Assembly: GCA_023425645.1 (NCBI GenBank)
Contig: JAFACG010000044.1
Location: 1 to 64,000 of the forward strand
From: Pseudomonadota bacterium
GTDB taxonomy: Bacteria > Pseudomonadota > Gammaproteobacteria > Burkholderiales > Burkholderiaceae_B
Reading direction: 5' to 3'
DNA: 64,000 nt
Part shown: piece after piece, positions 1-8,506 of the stretch
How the letters are laid out: each line of letters begins with the position of its first letter
Numbering within the stretch: the first letter of the stretch is position 1
Notes under the pieces: model-generated
What the model was told of the DNA's origin: nothing
The model's input: only the letters and a program-made list of their open reading frames with translations
The model's database searches: none
Made by a program: the position numbers and the translations under genes

Positions 1-124
1 ACGCAGCTTCACGCAGCAGGCCGCCGTCTCCCGCCAGCACGACTGGCACTTCCAATGGCCGGCGCTCCTGGAGGCCGCCCCCACCCGACACGACAACCCT
101 TCTTTCAGCAAGGAAACATCATGA
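1..124 (+). CDS. 3' end of an unidentified upstream gene (partial)
   Basis: Frame 2 is open from the window edge to a TGA at 122-124 and encodes about 40 residues ending in SFSKETS. The stop overlaps the ATG of the next gene in an ATGA arrangement, and that gene's Shine-Dalgarno sequence (AAGGAA) lies inside this reading frame, as is usual in an operon. No domain is recognisable in so short a tail. The frame may be open only because the DNA is GC-rich, so the call rests mainly on the translational-coupling geometry. Confidence 0.4.
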   Translation, partial: RSFTQQAAVSRQHDWHFQWPALLEAAPTRHDNPSFSKETS

Positions 125-540
125 GCACTCGTCTTTCCCTGGCCGGTCTGGGTCTGGCCCTGGCTGTGCTGGCCGCTCCTTCGGCCCATGCGCAAGAGCT
201 TCCCCCCAGCCAGCACTACGGCTCCACGGAATACATCAGCGGCGGCATAGGCAGCGACGAGGCCGAACTGTTCCGCCTGGCTCGCAAGACTTTCCCGCTG
301 TCGGTGAATTTTTCCGCCAACCTGGGCGAGCGCGCCGGCTATGTGTCCGACGTGCAGCTCGTCATTCGCAACAGCAATGATCAGACTGTATTGAACAGCC
401 TGATCGACGGCCCCTATTGCCTGATCCGCCTGGCTCCCGGCGCCTACAAGGTATTCGCCACCTACCAGGGCGTGACCCAGGAACGCAGCGCCGAGATCGT
501 GGACGGTCAGCCGCGCGAGATCAACTTCATATGGAAGTAG
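121..540 (+). CDS. Small exported protein, carboxypeptidase-regulatory-like fold
   Basis: A 139-residue protein. Residues 1-26 form a clear signal peptide (hydrophobic LAGLGLALAVLAAP, then AHA-QE cleavage), so it should reach the periplasm or cell surface. The mature part has beta-rich segments ending in LAPGAYKVFATYQGVTQERSAEI, the pattern seen in carboxypeptidase-regulatory-like or transthyretin-like repeats. The ATG at 121 is chosen because AAGGAA lies 5 nt upstream and the signal peptide starts there; an in-frame ATG at 55 would spoil the signal peptide. It probably forms an operon with the gene whose end lies at 1-124. Its specific function is unknown. Confidence 0.7.
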   Translation: MSTRLSLAGLGLALAVLAAPSAHAQELPPSQHYGSTEYISGGIGSDEAELFRLARKTFPLSVNFSANLGERAGYVSDVQLVIRNSNDQTVLNSLIDGPYCLIRLAPGAYKVFATYQGVTQERSAEIVDGQPREINFIWK

Positions 541-1159
541 GATAGTTGCGCCGGTACGTATCCGGGCCCATGGCCTGGATCTGCTCGGCGATCAATTGCT
601 CGAAGGGCCGCAGCAAAGGCGTGAAGTCCCGCTGCGGCTCCAGTATCTGCAGGACCCGGACGATGGCTTCCAGCGTGGACACGGCCTGCGGATCCGGCGC
701 CTTGCGCAGGCGATAACGCGACGGCGCTCCGGCCGGCAAGACCCAGCGCGGCAGCTCCAGCAGGAGCGGGTTGGCCGTCAGGATGCGACGCGCCTTGCGC
801 CAAGTGCCGTCCGGCACCACGATAAGGTCGGGCGGCCCGCGATCGGGCAGCCCGCGGTCGGGATGCGCGCCGACAGGCTGGCCTGCCGGCACGGCCCCCT
901 CGCCTGGAAACAGCAGCACGGCCTGGCGAGTCTGCGCCAGACGCGCGGGCAGCGCATCGAAACATTCCCCCACCCACAATTCCGTATCCTGCAGGCCCAG
1001 ATGGGCCAGGCGGGCCGTATTCAAGGCATGGCGCGCCTCGGACGCATGTTGCAGGATCAATATGGGGCACGCCTGCTCCAGCGATGGAATCAGGGGACAC
1101 AGGCAGCGGGGCTGAGGCCGCTGGCAACGAGAGCAGCGACGGGAAGGGACGGGGCTCAT
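527..1159 (-). CDS. DTW-domain tRNA-uridine aminocarboxypropyltransferase (TapT/YfiP type)
   Basis: A 210-residue protein starting MSPVPSRRCSRCQRPQPRCLC, with the N-terminal zinc-ribbon-like cysteines (CSRC, CLC) typical of the family. It then carries the defining motif PDGTWRKARRI (D-x-T-W-x-x-A). DTW proteins such as E. coli TapT transfer a 3-amino-3-carboxypropyl group from S-adenosylmethionine to uridine-47 of tRNA, making acp3U. The ATG at 1159 is chosen because the longer open frame to 1282 adds only low-complexity residues with no homology-like pattern. It converges on the previous gene and overlaps its end by 14 bp. Confidence 0.85.
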   Translation of the reverse strand: MSPVPSRRCSRCQRPQPRCLCPLIPSLEQACPILILQHASEARHALNTARLAHLGLQDTELWVGECFDALPARLAQTRQAVLLFPGEGAVPAGQPVGAHPDRGLPDRGPPDLIVVPDGTWRKARRILTANPLLLELPRWVLPAGAPSRYRLRKAPDPQAVSTLEAIVRVLQILEPQRDFTPLLRPFEQLIAEQIQAMGPDTYRRNYPTSI

Positions 1160-1347
1160 GCCGGAACGCGAAAACAGGAAGGCCCCATTATAAAAGCCTC
1201 CCCTTCGAGCCGGGTATCGGCATGAGGAGCGCTCGCCGCCACGCGCCTGTCCATTTCGCGGCCGGCTCCGGGCAAGCGGCATTTTCTTGAAGAAGTTTCT
1301 GCAGACAGGACGTTTCGCTCAAGCTGAACTTGGGCAATTCCTATAAA

Positions 1348-1367
1348 TACTGTATATTTATCCAGCA
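1348..1367 (+). promoter_or_regulatory. LexA (SOS) box upstream of imuA
   Basis: The sequence TACTGTATATTTATCCAGCA matches the proteobacterial LexA operator CTGT-N8-ACAG with one change (CTGT-N8-CCAG). The AT-rich core is strongly out of step with the GC-rich surroundings. It lies 18 bp upstream of the imuA start, where a bound repressor would block transcription. This fits the known LexA control of imuA-imuB-dnaE2 cassettes. Confidence 0.85.
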
Positions 1368-1384
1368 AAAAAAGGAAAACAACC

Positions 1385-2167
1385 ATGACTGCCGCCTTGC
1401 GCCCTCTTCTCGATCTGCACCCGTCCCTGTGGACCGGCCAGCACTGGTCCCGTCCCGCTGACGCCTGTCTGCCCAGCGGCTTTGCCGAACTGGACGCGGA
1501 ACTGCCGGGCGGCGGATGGCCGCGGGGCAGCCTGGTGGAATTGCTGGCCCCCCGGGACAGCAGCGCCTTGTCCCTGCTCCTGCCCGTTCTGAACGCGCTG
1601 GAAACCGACCGGCTGCGCGTGCTGGTTGCCCCGCCCTACCAGCCCGTGCACCAGGCCTGGCGCTCCCCGCCTCCCGCATCGGATCCCGACCCGGCCCAGG
1701 CGCCCGGCAAAGCCGCGCACAGCGATTCCAGCCCTTGCCCGCCGCGTCTGCTCTGGATACGCAGCCGCCAGGTCTCCGACACGCTGTGGGCCAGCGCCCA
1801 GGCGCTGCGTCATGGTTATTGCGGCGCCGTCCTCGCCTGGCTGCCCGCCCAAGTGCCGCTGGCCGCCCTGCGCCAGCTGCAATTGCTGGCCAGCCAGGGC
1901 GACAGCCTGTTCTTTTGCCTGCGCCCAGCCGGCGCCCTGCTGCCCGCCAGCCCGGCCCTGCTGCGCCTGCAGCTGGAAACCCGCCAGGATGCGCAAGGCC
2001 GCGCCTGGCTGGACGTGCATATCCGCAAGCGCCGCGGCCCGCCCTGCCCCCGCCCCATCTGCCTGCGACCTCAGGATATCGCTGCGGGTTCCATTTCCAC
2101 GCCTGCCACGCCTCGCCATGTCCCCCTGGTTATGCCTGCCCCTGTCCGGCAACAGCACCTCGCCTGA
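1385..2167 (+). CDS. imuA: ImuA, RecA-like accessory factor of the SOS mutagenesis cassette
   Basis: A 260-residue protein with the ImuA/SulA-like pattern: LPSGFAELDAELPGGGWPRGSLVELLAP near residues 30-58 resembles RecA's entry into the nucleotide-binding core, but the P-loop is degenerate (APRDSSAL instead of GxxxxGKS). Later LLWIRSRQ, GAVLAWL and SLFFCLRPAGAL fit RecA-fold strands. In other bacteria ImuA works with ImuB and DnaE2 in damage-induced translesion synthesis. AAGGAAAA precedes the ATG and a LexA box lies just upstream. The gene overlaps imuB by 50 bp. Confidence 0.88.
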   Translation: MTAALRPLLDLHPSLWTGQHWSRPADACLPSGFAELDAELPGGGWPRGSLVELLAPRDSSALSLLLPVLNALETDRLRVLVAPPYQPVHQAWRSPPPASDPDPAQAPGKAAHSDSSPCPPRLLWIRSRQVSDTLWASAQALRHGYCGAVLAWLPAQVPLAALRQLQLLASQGDSLFFCLRPAGALLPASPALLRLQLETRQDAQGRAWLDVHIRKRRGPPCPRPICLRPQDIAAGSISTPATPRHVPLVMPAPVRQQHLA

Positions 2168-3410
2168 TGCCTGCCGCGAACAGGTCCAGGCCGTGCTGCC
2201 CCTGCTGCTGCGCTACAGCCCGCAGCTGGCGCAGCCGCAACCCGGCGTTCTCCTGCTGAACCTGGGCGCCAGCCTGATGCTGTTCGGCGGATTGCGCACG
2301 CTGTACGCCCGCATACGGCAGGACCTGCAGCCCCTGCTGCCCGGTCTGCGCCCGGCGCTGGCCTCCACCGCCCGGGGCGCCTGGATGCTGGCGCTCGCGC
2401 CAGGGCGGCAGCGCCGGTGCCTGCGCCGTCTGCAGCCACGCCTGGACGCCTTGCCGGTGGATCTGCTGGACCCCTCGCCGGACGAACTGCGCTGGCTGCA
2501 CAGTTTGGGCTGCCGGCGCCTGGGCCAGTTGCGCCAATTGCCGCGCGATGGCCTGGCGCAACGCGGTCTGCGCGATCTGCTGCTGCGCCTGGACCAGGCC
2601 TACGGCGAACGGGAACTAGTCCTGGACTGGCTGCAGGCGCCTCCCGCTTTCCAGCTGGCCCTGGATCTGGATTATTCCTCCCGCGCCAGCGGCCCCCTGC
2701 TGCACGGTTTGCAGCGCCTGTTGCACACTCTGGAACAGTGGCTGGAGCAGCGCCAGCTGGCCAGCGGCCAGCTGCTGGTCCTGCTGCAGGCCGGACGCCG
2801 CCGCGACCACCTGCATGAAGCCAGCCTGAACATCCAGATGGCGCGTTCCTGCTGGCGCAGCCAGGACTTTCTGCCCTTGCTGCAGGAGCGCCTGCTGCAG
2901 ATCCGCCTGGACGCGCCCATCCAGCGCCTGGAGCTGCAAGCCCTGCAACTGCATCCCCGAAAGGCGCAGCCCAGCAGCCTGTTTCCCGACGCCCGGCATT
3001 GGCAGGAACAGGACCAGCGCCTGCTGGAACGCCTGCAGGCCCGGCTGGGCGCCGAACAGGTGCTGGTACCGGCGCCGCAGGCCAGCCATTTGCCCGAACA
3101 GGCCAATCAATGGCGGCCGGCCCTGGCCGGCACTCATTCCGCCTGTCCGGTTTCCCCTGCCTTGAGCCGGCCTGTCTGGATGCTGGAATCCGCGCAGCCC
3201 TTGACCCATGACCAGAATGCCGTCTGGCTGGAGGGCCGGCGCCTGCGCCTTGTGCAAGGCCCCGAACGCCTGCAGACGGGCTGGTGGACCCCCGAAGGCC
3301 ACCAACAGCGCGACTACTTCGTGGCGCAGGACGACCAAGGACGGCGCTACTGGGTCTACCGCGACCTGGGCCAGGAACAGGCCTGGTATCTGCATGGGGT
3401 GTTCGGATGA
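2118..3410 (+). CDS. imuB: ImuB, Y-family polymerase-like protein
   Basis: A 430-residue protein related to Y-family DNA polymerases (DinB/UmuC). It retains the thumb/little-finger pattern and helix-hairpin features (LHSLGCRRLGQLRQLPRDGLAQRGLRDLLLRLDQAYG), but no intact acidic active site is seen. This is known for ImuB, which acts as an adaptor linking DnaE2 to the beta clamp. The C-terminus ends in the family-like segment GRRYWVYRDLGQEQAWYLHGVFG. The ATG at 2118 (MSPWLCLPL) is chosen over the long upstream frame because that frame lies inside imuA. Its stop overlaps the dnaE2 start (ATGA). Confidence 0.85.
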   Translation: MSPWLCLPLSGNSTSPDACREQVQAVLPLLLRYSPQLAQPQPGVLLLNLGASLMLFGGLRTLYARIRQDLQPLLPGLRPALASTARGAWMLALAPGRQRRCLRRLQPRLDALPVDLLDPSPDELRWLHSLGCRRLGQLRQLPRDGLAQRGLRDLLLRLDQAYGERELVLDWLQAPPAFQLALDLDYSSRASGPLLHGLQRLLHTLEQWLEQRQLASGQLLVLLQAGRRRDHLHEASLNIQMARSCWRSQDFLPLLQERLLQIRLDAPIQRLELQALQLHPRKAQPSSLFPDARHWQEQDQRLLERLQARLGAEQVLVPAPQASHLPEQANQWRPALAGTHSACPVSPALSRPVWMLESAQPLTHDQNAVWLEGRRLRLVQGPERLQTGWWTPEGHQQRDYFVAQDDQGRRYWVYRDLGQEQAWYLHGVFG

Positions 3411-6400
3411 ATGCCGCCCCCGAGACCGGCCTGCTGTATTCGGAACTGGACTGCATCTCCAACTACAGCTTCCTGACCGGCGCCTCGCATCCCGAAGAAC
3501 TCGTCACCCGGGCGGCCGAGCTGGGCTACCAGGCCCTGGCCCTGTGCGACTACGCCTCCATGGCCGGGGCCGTGCGCGCCTACGCGCAAGCCAGGCTGCA
3601 CAAGAACATCCGCCTGCTGGTGGGCAGCCGCTTCCGCTTTATCGACGACAGGGACCTGGCCGGTCCAGAGCCCGGCCCCGCCGCAAGCACGCCGCACGAA
3701 CTTCTGATCCTGCCGCGCAACAAGCAGGGCTACGGCAATCTGTGCCAGTTCATCTCCTTGCTGCGCCAATCCCTGGACCTGAAGAGCCAGCCCGACATCC
3801 CCTGGACCTGGCTGCAGCGGGCGCGTTTCGGCCAGGACAGCGAGCCTCTCCAGGACTGCCTGCTCATCTACAAGCCGGCCTACGGCCTGCCCGCCCGGGA
3901 CATCGTGACCCAGGTACGCCGCCTGCAGACGCTGTTTCCCGCCCGCCTGTTCCTGGGCGTCAGCCTGCACCGCCGCGACCAGGATGCTCGGCACCTGCAG
4001 CAGCTGCGCCTGGCTTCCCGGCACGCGGGATTGCGTTGCGCCGCGCTGGGCGGCGTGCAGATGCACGTGCGCTCGCGTCAGCCCCTGCACGACACCCTGG
4101 CCGCCATACGGCTCAAGACTCCGGTCCATGAATGCGGCTGGGCGCTGGCGGGCAACGCCGAACAGCACCTGCGCACCCGCCTGCAACTGGCCAATATCTA
4201 TCCTCCCGACATGCGCGAAACCACGGACCAGATCCAGCAGCTGTGCCAGTTCTCCCTGGACGAGATCCGCTACGAATACCCCGTGGAAATCGTCCCGCCC
4301 GGCATGAACGGCATGCAGTACCTGCGCCAGGAAACCGAACGCGGCATAAGGCGGCGCTATGCCCAGGGCATCAGTGCCGAATTGCGCACCCGCCTGGAGG
4401 AAGAACTGGCCCTGATCCAGGACCTGAAATATGAATCCTATTTCCTGACCATCTACGACATCGTGACCTATGCTCGCAGCCAGGGCATTCTGTGCCAGGG
4501 ACGGGGCTCGGCGGCCAATTCGGCGGTCTGCTATTGCCTGGGCATCACCGAAGTGGACCCGGCCAGCAGCCACACCCTGTTCGCCCGCTTCATCAGCCGC
4601 GAACGGGCCGAACCGCCCGATATCGACGTGGACTTCGAACACCAGCGGCGCGAAGAAGTCATCCAGTACATCTACGGCAAATACGGCCGCGAGCGCGCCG
4701 CCCTGACCGCCGTGGTCATCACCTATCGGCGCCGCAGCGCGCTGCGCGACACGGGCAAGGCCCTGGGCATCCCTCAGGCCCTGGTCGAAGCCCTGGTCCA
4801 GTGCGACCGGGCCTGGCTGAAGGACACCCGCGTGCAGGAAGAAGTCCTGGCGCGCTTTCCGGAATGCCCGTCCGAACTAGCGCATCTGTGGCTGTCGCTG
4901 ACCCGCCAGCTGATGGGCTTTCCCCGCCACCTGTCCCAGCATCCGGGCGGCTTCGTGATTTCCCAGTCTCCCCTGCACCGGCTGGTCCCCATCGAGAACG
5001 CCACCATGGCGGGACGCAGCGTCGTGCAATGGGACAAGGACGACCTGGACATCCTGGGCCTGCTGAAAGTGGACATCCTGGCGCTGGGCATGCTCAGCGC
5101 GCTGCGCCGCTGCCTGGACAGCATCAGCCGGGAGCTCGGCCGGCCGTACCCCCTGCAGGATATCCCTCGGCATTGCAACAAAACCTTCGCCATGATCCAG
5201 CGCGCCGATACGGTGGGCGTGTTCCAGATCGAGTCGCGCGCCCAGATGAGCATGCTGCCGCGCCTGAAGCCCGCCTGCTTCTACGACCTGGTGGTGCAGG
5301 TGGCCATCGTGCGCCCCGGCCCCATCCAGGGCGGCATGGTGCACCCCTACCTGGAGCGGCGCCGCGATCCCAGCAAGGTGGACTACCCCGCGCCCGAGAT
5401 CCAGCACGTGCTGGAGCGCACGCTGGGCGTGCCCATCTTCCAGGAACAGGCCATGGAACTGGCCATGGAAGCCGCGGGATTCTCCGCCGACGAAGCCGAC
5501 CAGCTGCGGCGCGCCATGGCGGCCTGGCGCCGGCGCGGCGGATTGGGCCCGTTCGAGGAAAAACTGAAGGAAGGCATGAAGAAAAAGGGCTACGACGACG
5601 ACTTCGCCCAGCGCCTTTTCGACCAGATCAGCGGCTTCGGCGAATACGGCTTTCCGGAAAGCCACTCGGCCAGCTTTGCCAAGCTGGCCTGGATCAGCTC
5701 CTACCTGAAGTGCCATCGTCCGGACCATTTCCTGGCCGCCATGCTCAATTCCCAGCCCATGGGATTCTATGGCCCCAGCCAATTGGTGCAGGACGCACGC
5801 CGTCACGGCGTGCAGGTCCTGCCGGTGGACGTGCAGCACAGCGACGTGGAAAGCGCGGTCTGCCCCGCCGCCCAAGGCGGGCGCGCCGTGCGCCTGGGCC
5901 TGCACATGGTGAAAGGCCTGAGCCAGGACAGCGCCCGGGCCATCGTGGCCTACCGGCAGGCGCATCCCGGGCGCATCATGGACCTGGCCTGCCTGCGCCA
6001 GGAACTGGGCCTGTCGCCCCACGACCAGCAGGCCCTGGCCCAGGCGCATGCACTGCGCAGCGCCTATGACCAGCGCCGCAGAGGCCTGTGGGAGGCTCGC
6101 CGCCACAGCCAGCCCGGCCTGCTCAGCCATGCGGAGACCCCCAACACCACGCCCGTCCTGCAAGCCGCCACGGCCGGCCAGGAAGTCCTGAACGATTACC
6201 ACTCCCTGGGTCTGACGCTGGACCGCCATCCCGTGGCGCTGCTGCGCGCCCGGCTGGAGCGGCTGCATTTCGTGCCGGCGCAACAGTTGCATGCCGATTA
6301 CCCGGACCGGCGTCTGGCGCGCGCCTGCGGGCTGGTGACCACGCGCCAGCGGCCCGGCACCGCCAAAGGCACGATTTTCGTCACCCTGGAAGACGAGACC

Positions 6401-6592
6401 GGCAGCGTCAACGTGATCGTGCGCGACGAACTGGCCCAGCGGCAGTCCGACGCCCTGTTGCAATCGCGCCTGCTGGGCGTCTATGGCGTCTGGCAGCGCG
6501 AAGGCAGCGTCTGCCACCTGATCGCCCGCCGGCTGGTCAAGCTGAACCACCTGGTGGGCGAACTGGCGGCGCGCAGCCGGGACTTCCAGTAA
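3407..6592 (+). CDS. dnaE2: Error-prone DNA polymerase DnaE2 (ImuC)
   Basis: A 1061-residue C-family DNA polymerase III alpha subunit of the DnaE2 type. Residues about 10-90 form the PHP domain (YSELDCISNYSFLTGASHPEELV). The palm carries the catalytic aspartates in PPDIDVDFEHQRREEVIQYIYGKYG, and PGGFVIS and GFPESHSASFA are typical of the family. The OB-fold tail is near the C-terminus (ACGLVTTRQRPGTAKGTIFVTLEDETG). The length matches DnaE2 rather than replicative DnaE (about 1160). It is translationally coupled to imuB, so the three genes should be induced together after DNA damage. Confidence 0.93.
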   Translation: MNAAPETGLLYSELDCISNYSFLTGASHPEELVTRAAELGYQALALCDYASMAGAVRAYAQARLHKNIRLLVGSRFRFIDDRDLAGPEPGPAASTPHELLILPRNKQGYGNLCQFISLLRQSLDLKSQPDIPWTWLQRARFGQDSEPLQDCLLIYKPAYGLPARDIVTQVRRLQTLFPARLFLGVSLHRRDQDARHLQQLRLASRHAGLRCAALGGVQMHVRSRQPLHDTLAAIRLKTPVHECGWALAGNAEQHLRTRLQLANIYPPDMRETTDQIQQLCQFSLDEIRYEYPVEIVPPGMNGMQYLRQETERGIRRRYAQGISAELRTRLEEELALIQDLKYESYFLTIYDIVTYARSQGILCQGRGSAANSAVCYCLGITEVDPASSHTLFARFISRERAEPPDIDVDFEHQRREEVIQYIYGKYGRERAALTAVVITYRRRSALRDTGKALGIPQALVEALVQCDRAWLKDTRVQEEVLARFPECPSELAHLWLSLTRQLMGFPRHLSQHPGGFVISQSPLHRLVPIENATMAGRSVVQWDKDDLDILGLLKVDILALGMLSALRRCLDSISRELGRPYPLQDIPRHCNKTFAMIQRADTVGVFQIESRAQMSMLPRLKPACFYDLVVQVAIVRPGPIQGGMVHPYLERRRDPSKVDYPAPEIQHVLERTLGVPIFQEQAMELAMEAAGFSADEADQLRRAMAAWRRRGGLGPFEEKLKEGMKKKGYDDDFAQRLFDQISGFGEYGFPESHSASFAKLAWISSYLKCHRPDHFLAAMLNSQPMGFYGPSQLVQDARRHGVQVLPVDVQHSDVESAVCPAAQGGRAVRLGLHMVKGLSQDSARAIVAYRQAHPGRIMDLACLRQELGLSPHDQQALAQAHALRSAYDQRRRGLWEARRHSQPGLLSHAETPNTTPVLQAATAGQEVLNDYHSLGLTLDRHPVALLRARLERLHFVPAQQLHADYPDRRLARACGLVTTRQRPGTAKGTIFVTLEDETGSVNVIVRDELAQRQSDALLQSRLLGVYGVWQREGSVCHLIARRLVKLNHLVGELAARSRDFQ

Positions 6593-6655
6593 GCGGCTCG
6601 CCCGCCGGCCGCCTGCGGTAAAATAAATGCTTTGCCCGTTCAACCAGGAACCACC

Positions 6656-7117
6656 ATGAGTCAGACACTCAAAGCCCGCTTAGCCGACGACATCAAGACC
6701 GCCATGCGCGCTCGCGATAGCGAACGCCTGGGCACGCTGCGTTTTCTGCAGGCCGCCGTGAAACAGCGCGAAGTCGATGAACGCATCGAACTGGGCGACG
6801 CCGAGATCACCAGCATCATCGAAAAACAGGTCAAGCAGCGCCGCGAATCCATCCAGGCCTTCGAACAGGCCGGCCGCACGGAAAGCGCCGACAAGGAAAA
6901 AGCCGAACTGGCCGTGTTGCAGGAATACCTGCCCAAGCAGGCCGACGAGGCCGAAATCAACGATGTCATCGCACAGGCCATCGCCCAGGCCCAATCCGAA
7001 GGCGCCCAGGGCCCGGCCCTGATGGGCAAGGTCATGGGCCTGGTCAAGGCCAAGCTGGCCGGTCGCGCCGACATGTCCGCCGTCTCGGGCCTGGTCAAGC
7101 AAAAACTGAACTCGTGA
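6656..7117 (+). CDS. yqeY: GatB/YqeY domain protein
   Basis: A 153-residue, highly charged helical protein (MSQTLKARLADDIKTAMRARDSERLGTLRFLQAAVKQREVDER) that matches YqeY across its full length. YqeY is related to the C-terminal tRNA-contacting domain of GatB, but its role as a free-standing protein is not settled. The ATG at 6656 gives the canonical N-terminus. Its stop TGA shares a base with the following ATG (TGATG), so the next gene is likely coupled to it. Confidence 0.88.
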   Translation: MSQTLKARLADDIKTAMRARDSERLGTLRFLQAAVKQREVDERIELGDAEITSIIEKQVKQRRESIQAFEQAGRTESADKEKAELAVLQEYLPKQADEAEINDVIAQAIAQAQSEGAQGPALMGKVMGLVKAKLAGRADMSAVSGLVKQKLNS

Positions 7118-7536
7118 TGCAGTCCTTGCAGGCCGAAGCCCTGTCGGACAAGCAGGACTTCTTCGGCGCCCACATCCCCCTGATGCAGCACCTGGGCCTG
7201 CAAACCGTCTCCAGCACGCCGCAAGGCGTGGAGACATTTCTGCCCTGGCAGGCCTGCAACGCCAATGCGCGCGCCGACGTGCACGGCGGCACCCTGATGG
7301 CGGTGCTGGATTTCACGCTCAGCGCCGCCGCGCGGGCCTGCAGGCCGGGCTCGGGCATGGCGACCATAGACATGAACACCCAGTTCCTGCTGCCGGCGCG
7401 CGGCGATGTCTGGTTCCGCGCCCGCTGCCTGTTCCTGGAAGGCGACACCGCTTACTGTGAAGGCGGCGGCTATGACGACAAGGACCGTCTGCTGGTCAAG
7501 GCGGCGGCCACCTTCCGCGTCGTGCGCGGCAGCTGA
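7117..7536 (+). CDS. PaaI-type hotdog thioesterase
   Basis: A 139-residue protein with the PaaI/YigI hotdog pattern: ADVHGGTLMAVLDFTLSAAARA (the HGG turn and following helix) and SGMATIDMNTQFLLPARGDVWFRARCLFLEGDTAYCEGGGYDD, then KAAATFRVVRG. Such proteins hydrolyse acyl-CoA or aryl-CoA thioesters; the substrate cannot be read here. A GTG codon 3 nt upstream is an alternative start. The gene overlaps yqeY by one base. Confidence 0.8.
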   Translation: MQSLQAEALSDKQDFFGAHIPLMQHLGLQTVSSTPQGVETFLPWQACNANARADVHGGTLMAVLDFTLSAAARACRPGSGMATIDMNTQFLLPARGDVWFRARCLFLEGDTAYCEGGGYDDKDRLLVKAAATFRVVRGS

Positions 7537-7573
7537 ACCCGGCATCCGGAACGAGCCGGCCTTCGAGCTCCGG

Positions 7574-8374
7574 CTAGCTCCGCCCCCCCTCGGACGAACT
7601 CTCCCAAGCGTTGCGCCCGAACAGCCCCGCCATCTCGGCGGCCGCTTCGCGCATGGGCCCGGCAAACTGCAGCAGCTCCGCCATGGAACGCTGGGCCGTG
7701 GCGGCATGGCAGGCCAGCGCCGCCACCACGCGCCCCTGCTCATCCTGCACCGGTACGGCGATGGCCACCATGCCGCGCACGAACTCCTCGTTGTCGATGC
7801 CGATGCGCTGGCTGCGTATCCCCTGCAGCTCTGACTCCAGGCGGGCCCGATCGGCGATGGTGCGCGGCGTCAGCGCCTCCAGCGTGATCCGGTCCAGCAT
7901 CTGGCGGCGCTGCACGTCCGGCGCCAAGGCCAGGAACAGCTTGCCGCTGGCCGTGCAATGCAAAGGCACGCGCGCGCCGATTTCCATGCGCAGCTGCAGC
8001 CGCATGGGCTCGGGACTTTCCACCCTGGACAGATATTGCACGGTGTCGCCGGCCAGCGCCGTCAGGTTGCAGGATTCGCCGATGATGCCCACCAGCCGCC
8101 CCAGTATGTGCCGGCTGGCCCGCAGAAAATGCGGCGAGCCCAGCAGGCCCGCCGCCAGGTGATGGGCGCGCGGACCGGGCATGTAGCCGCCTTCGCCCGG
8201 CACGCGCATGACGTAGGCCGCCTGCTCCAGCGACTGCAGGATGCGCAGCAGGCTGGTCTTGGGCAGCCCCGTGCGTTGCGCCAGCTGGGCCAGGGTCTGG
8301 GCGTACTGCGTATGCGCCAATTGTTCCAGCACGGTCAGAACCCTCAAGGGACGGCAATCCTCTGCCTGCATCAC
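7574..8374 (-). CDS. IclR-family transcriptional regulator
   Basis: A 266-residue protein with an N-terminal winged helix-turn-helix (LRVLTVLEQLAHTQYAQTLAQLAQRTGLPKTSLLRILQSLEQAAYV) and a C-terminal IclR effector domain (ARVPLHCTASGKLFLALAP, GIDNEEFVRGMVAIAVPVQDEQGRVVAALACH). IclR proteins bind operators as dimers or tetramers and respond to small carboxylic or aromatic molecules. It is divergent from the GMC oxidoreductase and MFS transporter genes across a 132-bp gap. That makes it their likely regulator, by inference. Confidence 0.9.
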   Translation of the reverse strand: MMQAEDCRPLRVLTVLEQLAHTQYAQTLAQLAQRTGLPKTSLLRILQSLEQAAYVMRVPGEGGYMPGPRAHHLAAGLLGSPHFLRASRHILGRLVGIIGESCNLTALAGDTVQYLSRVESPEPMRLQLRMEIGARVPLHCTASGKLFLALAPDVQRRQMLDRITLEALTPRTIADRARLESELQGIRSQRIGIDNEEFVRGMVAIAVPVQDEQGRVVAALACHAATAQRSMAELLQFAGPMREAAAEMAGLFGRNAWESSSEGGRS

Positions 8375-8506
8375 GGCCTCGCTACCTGAAAAATGAAACG
8401 GAAATGATACTTAGCGTTCCAGGTGCGGAACTTTCCGTGTTTACCCTATAAATGTTTCAAGCCTGAATCTTCAGACTGGCGGCACGAACAGAACTGGAGT
8501 GAGGCA

